From: Micromonospora halotolerans
GTDB taxonomy: Bacteria > Actinomycetota > Actinomycetes > Mycobacteriales > Micromonosporaceae
DNA length: 64,000 nt
Assembly (NCBI RefSeq): GCF_032108445.1
Contig: NZ_CP134876.1
Span: 4,650,001-4,714,000, forward strand
Direction: 5' to 3'
The position numbers and the translations under genes were made by a program. The notes under the pieces were generated by a model, which worked only from the letters and a program-made list of their open reading frames with translations, did no database searches and was not told the DNA's origin. This document shows, piece by piece, positions 36,481 to 44,465 of the stretch (position 1 is its first letter; each line of letters begins with the position of its first letter).

Positions 36481-37644
36481 GCTCCTATGGTCTGTCAAGT
36501 GGTGAGTAGGACGTAGATTTCGCGGGCGATGTAGCGCTTGAGGCATCGGATGGCTTCGGTGGTGCTGAGGCCTTGCTTGATGCGGCGGTCGCGGTAGGCG
36601 CGGGTGCGGGGGTCGCGGGCGAGGCGGGTCAGGGCGATGCGGGTCACGGCGATGCGGTAGAGGGCGCAGTTGGCTTGGCGGTCGCCGCCGCGGTTGAGTC
36701 GGTGGCGGTGGGTTTTGCCGCTGCTGGCGGGTAGGGGTGCGACGCCGCAGAGCATGGCGAAGGCGGCTTCGGTGCGTAGGCGGTGGGGGTTGTCGCCGGC
36801 GGTGACCAGGAGTTGTCCGGCGACTTCGGGTCCGACGCCGTAGGCGGCGGACAGAGCCGGGTTGATTGCTTTGACCAGCGGGTTGATCAGTTGGTCGAGT
36901 TCGGTGATGTCGGTGGTCAGTTGCTGGTGGCGGCGGGCGAGGCTGCGCAGCGCGATCTTGGTTGCGGTGTCGGGGTTGCTGGCGTGGGCAGGGTCGGGGC
37001 GTAGCGCGGCGCATGTGCGGACCAGCTGTGTGGGGCTGAGGTCACGCAGTTTGCCGCGTAGTGCTTCGCCGGCGGTGAGGGTCAGTGAGTGCAGACGTTG
37101 CTGCACGTCGGCGCGGTGCCGGATCGCGCAGGTACGGGCGATCCGGAGTTGGCGCAGGGCTTCCACGCATCCGTCGCGTTGTTTCGGGATGCCGGTGGCG
37201 CGTCCGGTCAGAGCAGCGCGGGCGGCGGCTTCGGCATCGACCGGATCACTCTTGCCGTGGTGACGGCGGGTGGTGCGGTCGGGTCGGTCGACCTCGACCA
37301 CGGTGATGTCCTGCGTGTGCAGGTAGCGGGTGAGACCGGCGCCGTAGGCGCCGGTGCCCTCGACACCGATGACGGTGACGCTGCCGTGTTGCTTCAGCCA
37401 GGTCAGCAGTTGCCGGTGCCCTGCTGGTGTGGCTGCGAACTGCGCGGTTCCCAGGAGCCGGCCCGTGTCGTCGAGCGCGGCGGCGGTGTGGGTGTCTTTA
37501 TGCGTATCGACACCTGCGGTGACCTGGACGGTGGGATGTGTCATGGTGGGCATTGCTGTCCTGTCGTCGACTGGTCAGGGCGGCACGCACCAGCCGGGCA
37601 GGATCGGACAAGACAGTGATGGGGCCTCTGGCCAGGCTCCTATG
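36481..37644. mobile_element. IS110-family insertion sequence
   Basis: The single transposase gene is bracketed by a 9-bp direct repeat GCTCCTATG (36481-36489 and 37636-37644). IS110 elements lack classical terminal inverted repeats and insert between short matching cores, so one copy of the 9-mer is probably part of the element. Beyond the transposase, only 14 bp remain at its 3' side and 91 bp at its 5' side within these limits. IS110 elements encode a bridge RNA at a non-coding end; if present here it should be on the 5' (right) side, possibly extending past 37644. Exact ends are uncertain. Confidence 0.7.
36495..37553 (-). CDS. IS110-family transposase (DEDD recombinase)
   Basis: A 352-residue full-length transposase. 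The RuvC-like DEDD residues are visible: Asp16 (GVDTHKD), Glu65 (GVEGTGAYG), Asp103 and Asp106 (KSDPVDAEA). The C-terminal Tnp domain has SAAYGVGPEVAGQLLVTAGD and PLPASSGKTHRHRLNRGGDR with the candidate serine nucleophile (Ser277 or Ser278). No frameshift or stop is seen, so the enzyme may be active. ATG 37553 has AGGA 5 nt upstream; ATG 37544 is an alternative. The codon use is a little less GC-rich at third positions than the neighbours. Confidence 0.95.
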   Translation of the reverse strand: MPTMTHPTVQVTAGVDTHKDTHTAAALDDTGRLLGTAQFAATPAGHRQLLTWLKQHGSVTVIGVEGTGAYGAGLTRYLHTQDITVVEVDRPDRTTRRHHGKSDPVDAEAAARAALTGRATGIPKQRDGCVEALRQLRIARTCAIRHRADVQQRLHSLTLTAGEALRGKLRDLSPTQLVRTCAALRPDPAHASNPDTATKIALRSLARRHQQLTTDITELDQLINPLVKAINPALSAAYGVGPEVAGQLLVTAGDNPHRLRTEAAFAMLCGVAPLPASSGKTHRHRLNRGGDRQANCALYRIAVTRIALTRLARDPRTRAYRDRRIKQGLSTTEAIRCLKRYIAREIYVLLTT

Positions 37645-37677
37645 AGGTCACGACACCCGTCCGGTGAGTGCACGAGC

Positions 37678-37759
37678 AGCTCTCTCCGGCCGGGTCGGCA
37701 GATCCGGTTGAAGACTCAAGGTCAGCCAGGCTTAGGGTCAGACCAGGCCGGAGAGAGCT
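37678..37759. repeat. 14-bp perfect inverted repeat right of the IS110 element
   Basis: AGCTCTCTCCGGCC (37678-37691) and GGCCGGAGAGAGCT (37746-37759) are perfect complements with a 54-bp spacer. The unit starts 34 bp beyond the right 9-mer of the IS. It could be a small remnant element, or part of the IS non-coding end if the element is longer than the direct repeats suggest. Confidence 0.6.
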
Positions 37760-37877
37760 CCTTCCCATGATCCTCACTGTCAGGCTTGATCCCTCCGCCG
37801 GGAACCGTCGCCCCCGGCCCGTCGTATGTCAGGTCCGCGGGTCGGTGCCGCCGGTCGGTGGGGTGGGACCTTGGGGG

Positions 37878-37970
37878 CGCTACGAACTTGATGACGTGAA
37901 CGGATCGCGGGGTGAGCGGCCGTCCTCGTGGAGCGCCGGGTGAGTCATCCACGTCATCAAGTTCATAGCG
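37878..37970. repeat. 21-bp inverted repeat with GAACTTGATGACGTG core
   Basis: The left arm (37878-37898) and right arm (37950-37970) match at 20 of 21 positions as inverted copies, sharing a perfect GAACTTGATGACGTG/CACGTCATCAAGTTC core and a 51-bp spacer. Together with the IS remnant it fills the 37645-38017 gap, in which I see no gene. Probably a REP-like interspersed hairpin; it may also terminate the minus-strand hydrolase. Confidence 0.7.
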
Positions 37971-38017
37971 GCTGGAACGGCACTGGTGGTCCGGATCTGG
38001 TGCCCGGGCGGGGTCGG

Positions 38018-39331
38018 TCAGGGTTCCTGGTCGGGGGTCCGGGTGAAGACGAACGTGGCGATGTCGAGGGCGACGGCCCGGCCCGCCTCGTCGCGGATCA
38101 CGGTGAGGATCTCCCCGTCCTGCGAGCCGGAGCGGCCGCGCCAGCGGTCGGGGGCCTCCGGGGTGAAGCGGAGCTGCGGGTTGCCCACCAGGCCGCCCAG
38201 CAGGTCACCGGCGGGGTCCACGCGGAACTCGTACTCGTTGCCCATCCACCACCAGCGGCCGGTCAGCTCCAGCAGGTCGGCGGCGGGCGGTGCCCCGGCC
38301 GGACGCCACGGGGCGGGCACGGCCGGCTCGGCGTCGAGCACCCGGGTGAGCACCTCCCGGGCCAGGCCGACGATGTGGTGGCCGCGCAGCCCGTACGAGT
38401 TGGCGAAGTCGACCACGGCGGTGCGGGTGGGGCGGTGCACGGCCAGGCCGGCGACGTAGCCGGGCATCGAGCCGCCGTGGCCCACGTACACGCGGTCGCC
38501 GACCCGGTAGAGTTCCACGCCCAGTCCGTGCCCGCCGGTCCAGGCGTCCAGGTCGCTGATCACCACGGGCGCGCACATCTCGGTGAGCGTCGCCGGGGCG
38601 AGCAGGTCTGGGGCCGGGTCGGCCAGGAAGGCGGCCCAGCGGGCCAGGTCCTCGACGGTCGACCAGAGCTGGCCGGCCGGCGCCATCGCCCCGGTGTCGG
38701 TGCGAGGCTCCTCCCGCAGGGTGTCGTGCCAGGGGTGCACCACGTAGCCGCGGGCGTACGGCTCGGTCGGGTGGTAGGTGGTGCGGCGCATGCCCAGCGG
38801 TTCGAACAGCCGCTCGCGCAGCAGGTCGGCCCAGGGCGTGCCGGTGAGCCGCTCCAGGACCCCGCCGAGCAGCCCGTACGCGAGGTTCGAGTAGTGGTAG
38901 ACGCGGTGCGGCGGGTGGGCGATCTTCGCCGGGGTGAGCCCGGCGAGCAGGGTTGCCAGGTCGCTGCCCGCGGTCCGCTCCCACCACTGCCCGTCCGGCT
39001 CCCGCTGCAGGCCGCTGGCGTGCCCGAGCAGCTGGCGCACGGTGAGCGCGCCGACCGGGGTGCCGGGGAGATGCCGGTCCAGCGGGTCGTCCAGGTCCAA
39101 CCGGCCGGCGTCGCGCTGCTGCAGCACCAGCACGGCGGTCATGGTCTTGCTGATCGAGCCGATCCGGTACTGGAGGTCGGCGTCGGGGCGGGGCTGCTCG
39201 CCGGCGAGCGCGACGTGCGCCAGGTCGCCGTCCCGGACCACGCCGAGGGCGAGCGAGGGGCCGCGCCCCTCTGATTGGGCCCGCGCGACCAGCAGGTCCA
39301 CCTGTCGGGCGGTCTCGGGCAGCAGGGCCAT
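38018..39331 (-). CDS. Beta-lactamase-fold serine hydrolase (class C / esterase type)
   Basis: A 437-residue serine hydrolase of the beta-lactamase/DD-peptidase fold. SISK (Ser59-Lys62) is the catalytic SxxK, YSN (in VYHYSNLAYGLLGG) the second motif and HGGSMPGY the third. It has no signal peptide, and the C-terminal extension (WWWMGNEYEFRV to TFVFTRTP) is the small beta domain common in actinobacterial esterase-like members. An esterase or peptidase role is likelier than antibiotic resistance. The gene is divergent from nfeD. Confidence 0.85.
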   Translation of the reverse strand: MALLPETARQVDLLVARAQSEGRGPSLALGVVRDGDLAHVALAGEQPRPDADLQYRIGSISKTMTAVLVLQQRDAGRLDLDDPLDRHLPGTPVGALTVRQLLGHASGLQREPDGQWWERTAGSDLATLLAGLTPAKIAHPPHRVYHYSNLAYGLLGGVLERLTGTPWADLLRERLFEPLGMRRTTYHPTEPYARGYVVHPWHDTLREEPRTDTGAMAPAGQLWSTVEDLARWAAFLADPAPDLLAPATLTEMCAPVVISDLDAWTGGHGLGVELYRVGDRVYVGHGGSMPGYVAGLAVHRPTRTAVVDFANSYGLRGHHIVGLAREVLTRVLDAEPAVPAPWRPAGAPPAADLLELTGRWWWMGNEYEFRVDPAGDLLGGLVGNPQLRFTPEAPDRWRGRSGSQDGEILTVIRDEAGRAVALDIATFVFTRTPDQEP

Positions 39332-39421
39332 GTGATCCTCCTCGGCGCTCGTCGGCGCGGTGCCGAGCTTAGGTGATCATGCGGGTCGTTGTTGTGTGCG
39401 TCGGCGTGTCACGATCTAAGG

Positions 39422-39895
39422 GTGGACGCCGTGTTCTGGATCGTGCTGGGTGTGCTGCTGGCGGTCGCCGAGATCTTCACGACGACGCTCTTCCTGATCA
39501 TGTTCGCGGCCGGGGCCTTCGCCGCCGCGGGGGCCGCCGCACTGGGCGCGCCCGTCGCGCTCCAGGCGCTGGTCTTCGCGGTGGTCTCCGCGCTGTCGGC
39601 GGCCCTGGTGCGGCCGGTCATCAAGCGGCACGCCATGCCGGCGCTGCAGAGCGGCGACCAGCCGTTCGGGGTCGAGGCGATCGAGGGGTCCAGCGCGGTG
39701 GTGCTGGAGCCGGTCGACGCCGACCGGGGCCTGGTCAAGATCGACGGTGAGCTGTGGACGGCCCGGTCGTACGACGCGACGCGCAGCTACGCGGCGGGCG
39801 AGCGGGTGCAGGTGATAAAGGTCCGGGGCGCGACCGCCCTGGTCTGGCAGGACGAGATTTCCACCCCGGGCGGACTGCCCGAAGGGAAAAGGTGA
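39422..39895 (+). CDS. NfeD-family membrane protein
   Basis: A 157-residue short NfeD: three hydrophobic segments (VFWIVLGVLLAVAEIFTTTLFLIMFAAG, then AAAGAAALGAPVALQALVFAVVSALSAAL) followed by a C-terminal OB-fold domain (GSSAVVLEPVDADRGLVKIDGELWTARSYD... VQVIKVRGATALV). NfeD works with the SPFH protein encoded 4 bp downstream, in membrane microdomain organisation or quality control. GTG 39422 is chosen by the position of the first helix. It corresponds to Rv1487. Confidence 0.88.
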   Translation: MDAVFWIVLGVLLAVAEIFTTTLFLIMFAAGAFAAAGAAALGAPVALQALVFAVVSALSAALVRPVIKRHAMPALQSGDQPFGVEAIEGSSAVVLEPVDADRGLVKIDGELWTARSYDATRSYAAGERVQVIKVRGATALVWQDEISTPGGLPEGKR

Positions 39896-39899
39896 AGAT

Positions 39900-41006
39900 A
39901 TGGAGTTTGCAGCGATCGTCTTGATCGCCGTCGCCGTGATCGTCGTGGTGACGCTGGTGAAGGCGGTGCGGATCGTGCCGCAGCAGCGCCAGGACGTGGT
40001 GGAGCGGCTGGGCAAGTACAAGCGGACCTTGAACCCGGGCCTGAACCTGCTGGTGCCGTACATCGACGCGGTGCGGACCAAGGTCGACATGCGCGAGCAG
40101 GTGGTCAGCTTCCCGCCGCAGCCGGTGATCACCTCGGACAACCTCGTCGTCTCGATCGACACGGTGCTCTACTTCAAGGTGGTCGACTCGGTCCGCGCCA
40201 CCTACGAGATCTCCAACTTCCTCCAGGCCATCGAGCAGCTCACCGTCACCACCCTGCGTAACGTGATCGGCTCGCTCGACCTGGAGCGCGCGCTGACCAG
40301 CCGCGAGGAGATCAACCGGCACCTCTCCGGGGTGCTGGACGAGACCACCGGCCGGTGGGGCATCAAGGTGACCCGGGTCGAGATCAAGGCGATCGAGCCG
40401 CCGCCGAGCATCCGCGACTCGATGGAGAAGCAGATGCGCGCCGAGCGGGACCGCCGCGCCGCCATCCTCAACGCCGAGGGCCACAAGCAGTCGCAGATCC
40501 TCACGGCCGAGGGCGAGAAGCAGGCCGCCGTGCTGCGTGCCGACGGTGACCGGCAGGCCCGGATCCTCCAGGCGGAGGGCCAGGCCAAGGCGATCCGGAC
40601 GGTCTTCGACGCGATCCACCAGGCCAACCCGAGCCAGAAGGTGCTCGCCTACCAGTACCTCCAGGCCCTGCCGCAGATCGCCAACGGCACCGCCAACAAG
40701 GTCTGGATCGTCCCGACCGAGCTGACCAAGGCCCTGGAGGGCATGGGCGGCGCGCTCGGCGGGCTGGCCAACATGGTCGGCGACGTCCCGTCGCCGGAGG
40801 CCACCAAGAGCGCCAGCGAGGTGGAGCGCGAGGCCGCCGAGGCCGCGCGCGCCGCCGCCACGGCGGCTCAGGAGATCCACAACGAGGTACGCGTCGCCGA
40901 GGCCCAGGCCACCGGCGGCAACGCCCCGCAGGGGCTCCCGGCGCCCGAGCCGGTCTCCCCGCAGAGCCTGCTCAACGACCCGTCGGACCAGCGCGAACGG
41001 GGCTGA
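39900..41006 (+). CDS. SPFH/stomatin-family membrane protein
   Basis: A 368-residue protein: one N-terminal membrane segment (IVLIAVAVIVVVTLVKAV), the SPFH/band-7 domain (VPQQRQDVVERLGKYKRTLNPGLNLLVPYIDAV to KVTRVEIKAIEPP), then a coiled-coil helix (KQMRAERDRRAAILNAEGHKQ... ILQAEGQAKAIR). The tail is Ala/Glu-rich and disordered. It oligomerises into membrane scaffolds in the family. It is translationally close to nfeD (4 bp gap, ribosome site GGGAAAAGG). It corresponds to Rv1488. Confidence 0.92.
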   Translation: MEFAAIVLIAVAVIVVVTLVKAVRIVPQQRQDVVERLGKYKRTLNPGLNLLVPYIDAVRTKVDMREQVVSFPPQPVITSDNLVVSIDTVLYFKVVDSVRATYEISNFLQAIEQLTVTTLRNVIGSLDLERALTSREEINRHLSGVLDETTGRWGIKVTRVEIKAIEPPPSIRDSMEKQMRAERDRRAAILNAEGHKQSQILTAEGEKQAAVLRADGDRQARILQAEGQAKAIRTVFDAIHQANPSQKVLAYQYLQALPQIANGTANKVWIVPTELTKALEGMGGALGGLANMVGDVPSPEATKSASEVEREAAEAARAAATAAQEIHNEVRVAEAQATGGNAPQGLPAPEPVSPQSLLNDPSDQRERG

Positions 41007-41144
41007 ACCAGGGCCGTCGGCAAATCCGAGAATCGCTCATACGGCGCCCCGGCGCCTGCCACCATCGGTCTGAGGACGGGTGGTGACCAGGACCGGGGCG
41101 CCGTTGCGCGTCCCGCGCCGCCCGCACAGTGAGCGAGGTGGCGC

Positions 41145-41942
41145 ATGAAGGATCCGGCGAACCGGCTGTTCTCCAGGACCCCCGTCCCGGGCGCGCACGA
41201 TCCGGCCGGGCCGCTCGGCAGCCGGCGTACCGGAGGCGGGTTCGGGGTGCTGCCGTTCGTCTCCGAGCCCGGGCCTGCCGCCCCGGCCACGGACGCGAGC
41301 TGGGCCTGGTCGATCCGCCGGTTCGCCCGCGCGGCGGTCTGGCTGCTGCCCGCGTACGCGGTCCTCTACGGCCTGGTGGCGATGGCCAGCGACGGCGGGG
41401 TGGGCAACGACCCGTACCCGGCGGAGGGCCAGCCGGTCTACCTCGTGGGCTGGGTGGCCGCGGTCTGGCTCGGGCTGCTCGCCCTGCTGGCGCTGGCCGG
41501 CCTGCTCGCCGCCACCCGGTGCCGGCGGATCGCCCTCGTCGGGCTGCTGGCCAGCATCGGCGGGATGGTCCTGATGCTGCCCTTCGCCGGGCTGGCCGAG
41601 CAGGCGCCGGTCTTCGGCACCACCGCGCGCACCCTGGTCCTGGTGGGCGCCACCTTCTACAGCCTGGGCTGGTTCCTCACCGGCTGGTCGGTCGCCCGCT
41701 CCGGGATGTTCTCGTACGGGGACGGCGTCATGCTGATGATCGCCGCCCCGCTGCTGGGCCTGGGCGGCGCGCTGATCGGCTCGCTGCAGACCTTCGGCGC
41801 GATCTTCGTGCTGGTCGCCGGGATCGGCATCGGCTACCGATCCGGCCGCCTCGTCCCGGCCACGATCGCCCGCGACACCGTCGCGGCCAGCGTCGCGGCC
41901 ACCCCCGCCCCACCCCCCAACGGCCCCCTGGCCGCCGGCTGA
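41145..41942 (+). CDS. Polytopic membrane protein of unknown function
   Basis: A 265-residue protein with a disordered, Pro/Gly-rich N-terminus (residues 1-50) and about five to six membrane helices, for example AAVWLLPAYAVLYGLVAMAS, LVGWVAAVWLGLLALLALAGLLAA and TLVLVGATFYSLGWFLTGWS. The pattern of short loops and small residues suggests a helical integral protein without a known transporter motif. A GGTG-type ribosome site precedes ATG 41145. No functional partner is evident. Confidence 0.7.
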   Translation: MKDPANRLFSRTPVPGAHDPAGPLGSRRTGGGFGVLPFVSEPGPAAPATDASWAWSIRRFARAAVWLLPAYAVLYGLVAMASDGGVGNDPYPAEGQPVYLVGWVAAVWLGLLALLALAGLLAATRCRRIALVGLLASIGGMVLMLPFAGLAEQAPVFGTTARTLVLVGATFYSLGWFLTGWSVARSGMFSYGDGVMLMIAAPLLGLGGALIGSLQTFGAIFVLVAGIGIGYRSGRLVPATIARDTVAASVAATPAPPPNGPLAAG

Positions 41943-41965
41943 CGGGTCCCACCACCCCGCTCGGT

Positions 41966-42022
41966 CGATCATGGGGTTGGCGGCACTCCAGGAGATCCAC
42001 ATCGCCGTCAACCTCATGATCG
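41966..42022. repeat. 19-bp inverted repeat, REP-like
   Basis: CGATCATGGGGTTGGCGGC (41966-41984) and its inverted partner (42004-42022) match at 17 of 19 positions with a 19-bp spacer CTCCAGGAGATCCAC-like. It sits between the membrane-protein stop and the PBP gene. The sequence resembles interspersed repeats I remember from Micromonosporaceae genomes; terminator function is possible. Confidence 0.6.
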
Positions 42023-42116
42023 GCGGGTCACGGCGAGCTGGGAGGTTGCCGTGAGGTAACTGACAGTTGCCTGGCGGGGTGGCCGGTTGGTGGCATTCGC
42101 GGCAATCCTGGTGTCC

Positions 42117-44321
42117 ATGCCGTCTCCCCGGTCGCCGCTGTCGCGGCTCTTCACGGTGCTCCTCGCCGGCGTGCTCGCCGGGCTCGTCCTCGCGGTCGCC
42201 GCACTTCCCGGCGGGCTGCTCGGCGGGCTCGCGGCCCAGGCCGGCCTGGGGGCGTACGCGGAGTTGCCCGACGCGCTGCGCACCCCCGCGCAGCCGCAGC
42301 GCTCCTACCTCTACGCCAACGACGGCAAGACCCTGATCACCACGTTCTACGACGTCAACCGCAGCGACGTCCCCCTCGCCGAGATCGCCCCGGTGATGCG
42401 GCAGGCGATCATCGCGGCCGAGGACCGCCGCTTCTACTCGCACGGCGGCGCCGACCTGCGCGGCATCGCCCGCGCCCTGGTGGCCAACGTCAAGGGCGGC
42501 GGCACCGAGCAGGGCGGCTCGACGCTGACCATGCAGTACGTCCGCAACGTGCTCAAGACCGACCCGACCCGCACCGCCGAGGAGCGGCAGGCCGCCACCG
42601 AGCAGACCGTCGGGCGCAAGCTCCAGGAGATCCGGTACGCGAACGCGCTGGAGAAGACGCTCAGCAAGGACGAGATCCTCAACCGCTACCTCAACATCGC
42701 GTACTTCGGCTCCGGCGCGTACGGCGTCGCGGCGGCCAGCCAGCGCTACTTCGGCAAGGCCCCGGCCGACCTGACCCTGGGCGAGGCGGCGCTGCTCGCC
42801 GGCCTGGTCCAGTCGCCCGACGAGTACAGCCCGATCGACGGCGACAAGGAGCAGGCGCTCGCCCGGCGGGGGTACGTCCTCGACTCGATGGCCGAGACCG
42901 GCGCGATCACCGCGCAGCAGGCCGCCGCGGCCGCGGCCGAGCCGCTGACCCTGCACCCGACCGCCCAGTCGAACGGCTGCACCGCGGTCGCCCAGGGCCA
43001 CGACGACTGGGGCTTCTTCTGCGACTACCTGCGCCAGTGGTGGCTCGCCCAGCCGGCCTTCGGTAACACCGTCAAGGAGCGCGAGCAGGCGCTGCGCCGG
43101 GGCGGCTACCAGGTGGTCACCACGCTCGACCCGAAGATCCAGCAGACCGCCCAGAAGCAGGCCACCGCCGTCTACGGCTACGGCAACAAGCGCGCCCTGC
43201 CGATCGCCGCGGTCGAGCCGGGCACCGGCCGGGTGCTCGCCATGGCGGTCAACCGGCACTACAGCCTCGCCGACAACCCGGCCGGACAGGCCAACCACCC
43301 GAACACCGTCAACCCGCTGATCTCCGGCGGCGCCAGCGTCGACGGCTACCAGGCCGGCTCGACGTTCAAGCTGTTCACCATGCTCGCCGCCCTGGAGGCC
43401 GGCAAGCCGCTGGCCACCGGCTTCGACGCCCCGGCCAAGCTGCCCACCCGCTACGCCTCCGACGACGAGGGCAACTGCGCCGGCAGGTGGTGCCCGGCCA
43501 ACGCCAACCCGGACTGGATGGACGGCTACCGGATGATGTGGGACGGCTTCGGCCGCTCCGTGAACACCTACTTCGTCTGGCTGGCCGAGCAGGTCGGCGA
43601 GGACAAGGTGGTGGAGATGGCGCAGCGGCTCGGCATCACCTTCCGGGCCGACTCCGACGCCGCCTTCGCCAAGGAGAACGCGGAGAACTGGGGCGCGTTC
43701 ACCCTGGGCGTCGCGGCCACCACCCCGCTCGACCTGGCCAACGCGTACGCCACGGTGGCCGCCGAGGGCACCTACTGCACTCCGCTGCCGGTGGTGTCGG
43801 TGGCCGCGGCCAACGGCGAGAAGGTCGACGTCGGCCAGCCCTCCTGCCGGAAGGTGCTCGACGCCGACGTGGCCCGCGCGGCCACCGACGCGGCCCGGTG
43901 CCCAGTCGGCCAGCAGTCGGCGTACGGGCAGTGCAACGGCGGCACCGCCACCTCCGTGAACGGGATCGTCGACCGCCCGGTGGCCGGCAAGACCGGTAGC
44001 TCCGAGCAGAACGCCACCGAGACCTTCGTAGGGTTCACCCCGCAGGTGGCCGTGGCCGGCATCGCGGCCAATCCCGACGACGCCACCGACCTGGTCGGCT
44101 CGGCCGTGCAGGCCAAGGTGATCGACGCGGTCGCCCGGGTGATCCGGACGGCGGTGGACGGCAAGCCGGTCAAGGACTTCACGGCGCCGAGCCGCGAGCT
44201 GGCCGGCGACCCGCAGCGCCCGCAGCCGCGCCCCACCCCGCGTCCCGAGCAGCGCCGGCAGGACCGCGACAACCTTCCCTCGGACCTCCTCCGCTGGCTC
44301 CAGGGCCGCAACCGCGGCTGA
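42117..44321 (+). CDS. Class A penicillin-binding protein (transglycosylase/transpeptidase)
   Basis: A 734-residue bifunctional peptidoglycan synthase. One N-terminal membrane anchor (RLFTVLLAGVLAGLVLAVAALPGG) leads to the GT51 glycosyltransferase domain (AIIAAEDRRFYSHGG with catalytic Glu102, GGSTLTMQYVRN, RYLNIAYFGSGAYGVAAAS), then the transpeptidase domain with AGSTFK (Ser415, Lys418), RSVNTYF and KTGSS. All motifs are intact. No PASTA repeat is seen; the tail is Pro/Arg-rich. ATG 42117 is preferred; GTG 42111 and TTG 42087 are in frame. Confidence 0.93.
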   Translation: MPSPRSPLSRLFTVLLAGVLAGLVLAVAALPGGLLGGLAAQAGLGAYAELPDALRTPAQPQRSYLYANDGKTLITTFYDVNRSDVPLAEIAPVMRQAIIAAEDRRFYSHGGADLRGIARALVANVKGGGTEQGGSTLTMQYVRNVLKTDPTRTAEERQAATEQTVGRKLQEIRYANALEKTLSKDEILNRYLNIAYFGSGAYGVAAASQRYFGKAPADLTLGEAALLAGLVQSPDEYSPIDGDKEQALARRGYVLDSMAETGAITAQQAAAAAAEPLTLHPTAQSNGCTAVAQGHDDWGFFCDYLRQWWLAQPAFGNTVKEREQALRRGGYQVVTTLDPKIQQTAQKQATAVYGYGNKRALPIAAVEPGTGRVLAMAVNRHYSLADNPAGQANHPNTVNPLISGGASVDGYQAGSTFKLFTMLAALEAGKPLATGFDAPAKLPTRYASDDEGNCAGRWCPANANPDWMDGYRMMWDGFGRSVNTYFVWLAEQVGEDKVVEMAQRLGITFRADSDAAFAKENAENWGAFTLGVAATTPLDLANAYATVAAEGTYCTPLPVVSVAAANGEKVDVGQPSCRKVLDADVARAATDAARCPVGQQSAYGQCNGGTATSVNGIVDRPVAGKTGSSEQNATETFVGFTPQVAVAGIAANPDDATDLVGSAVQAKVIDAVARVIRTAVDGKPVKDFTAPSRELAGDPQRPQPRPTPRPEQRRQDRDNLPSDLLRWLQGRNRG

Positions 44322-44323
44322 CC

Positions 44324-44350
44324 GGCAAGGAAGGGCTTCCTGCCAACGCC
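44324..44350. repeat. GGCAAGGAAGGGCTTCCTGCC hairpin repeat
   Basis: Just after the PBP stop, GGCAAGGAAGG/GCTTCCTGCC forms an imperfect hairpin followed by AACGCC. Its layout matches the first unit at 32711-32736 (GCAAGGA-GGGC-CC...AACGCC), so it is probably a diverged member of that family and may also serve as terminator. Confidence 0.55.
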
Positions 44351-44465
44351 GCCGCTCCGGGCGACTTTTCCGAAAAAGTTCTCGGCCGCCGGTCGGATCC
44401 GGTCGGTCGGCTCCGACCCACCGGTGAGCGCGCCCGCCCGGGCGCCACCGGAAGCGGAGGACAGC

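Noticed and set aside
38018..39331. Beta-lactamase resistance gene
   Set aside because: SxxK, YxN and HGG motifs fit, but there is no signal peptide and the C-terminal beta domain is typical of esterase-like relatives.
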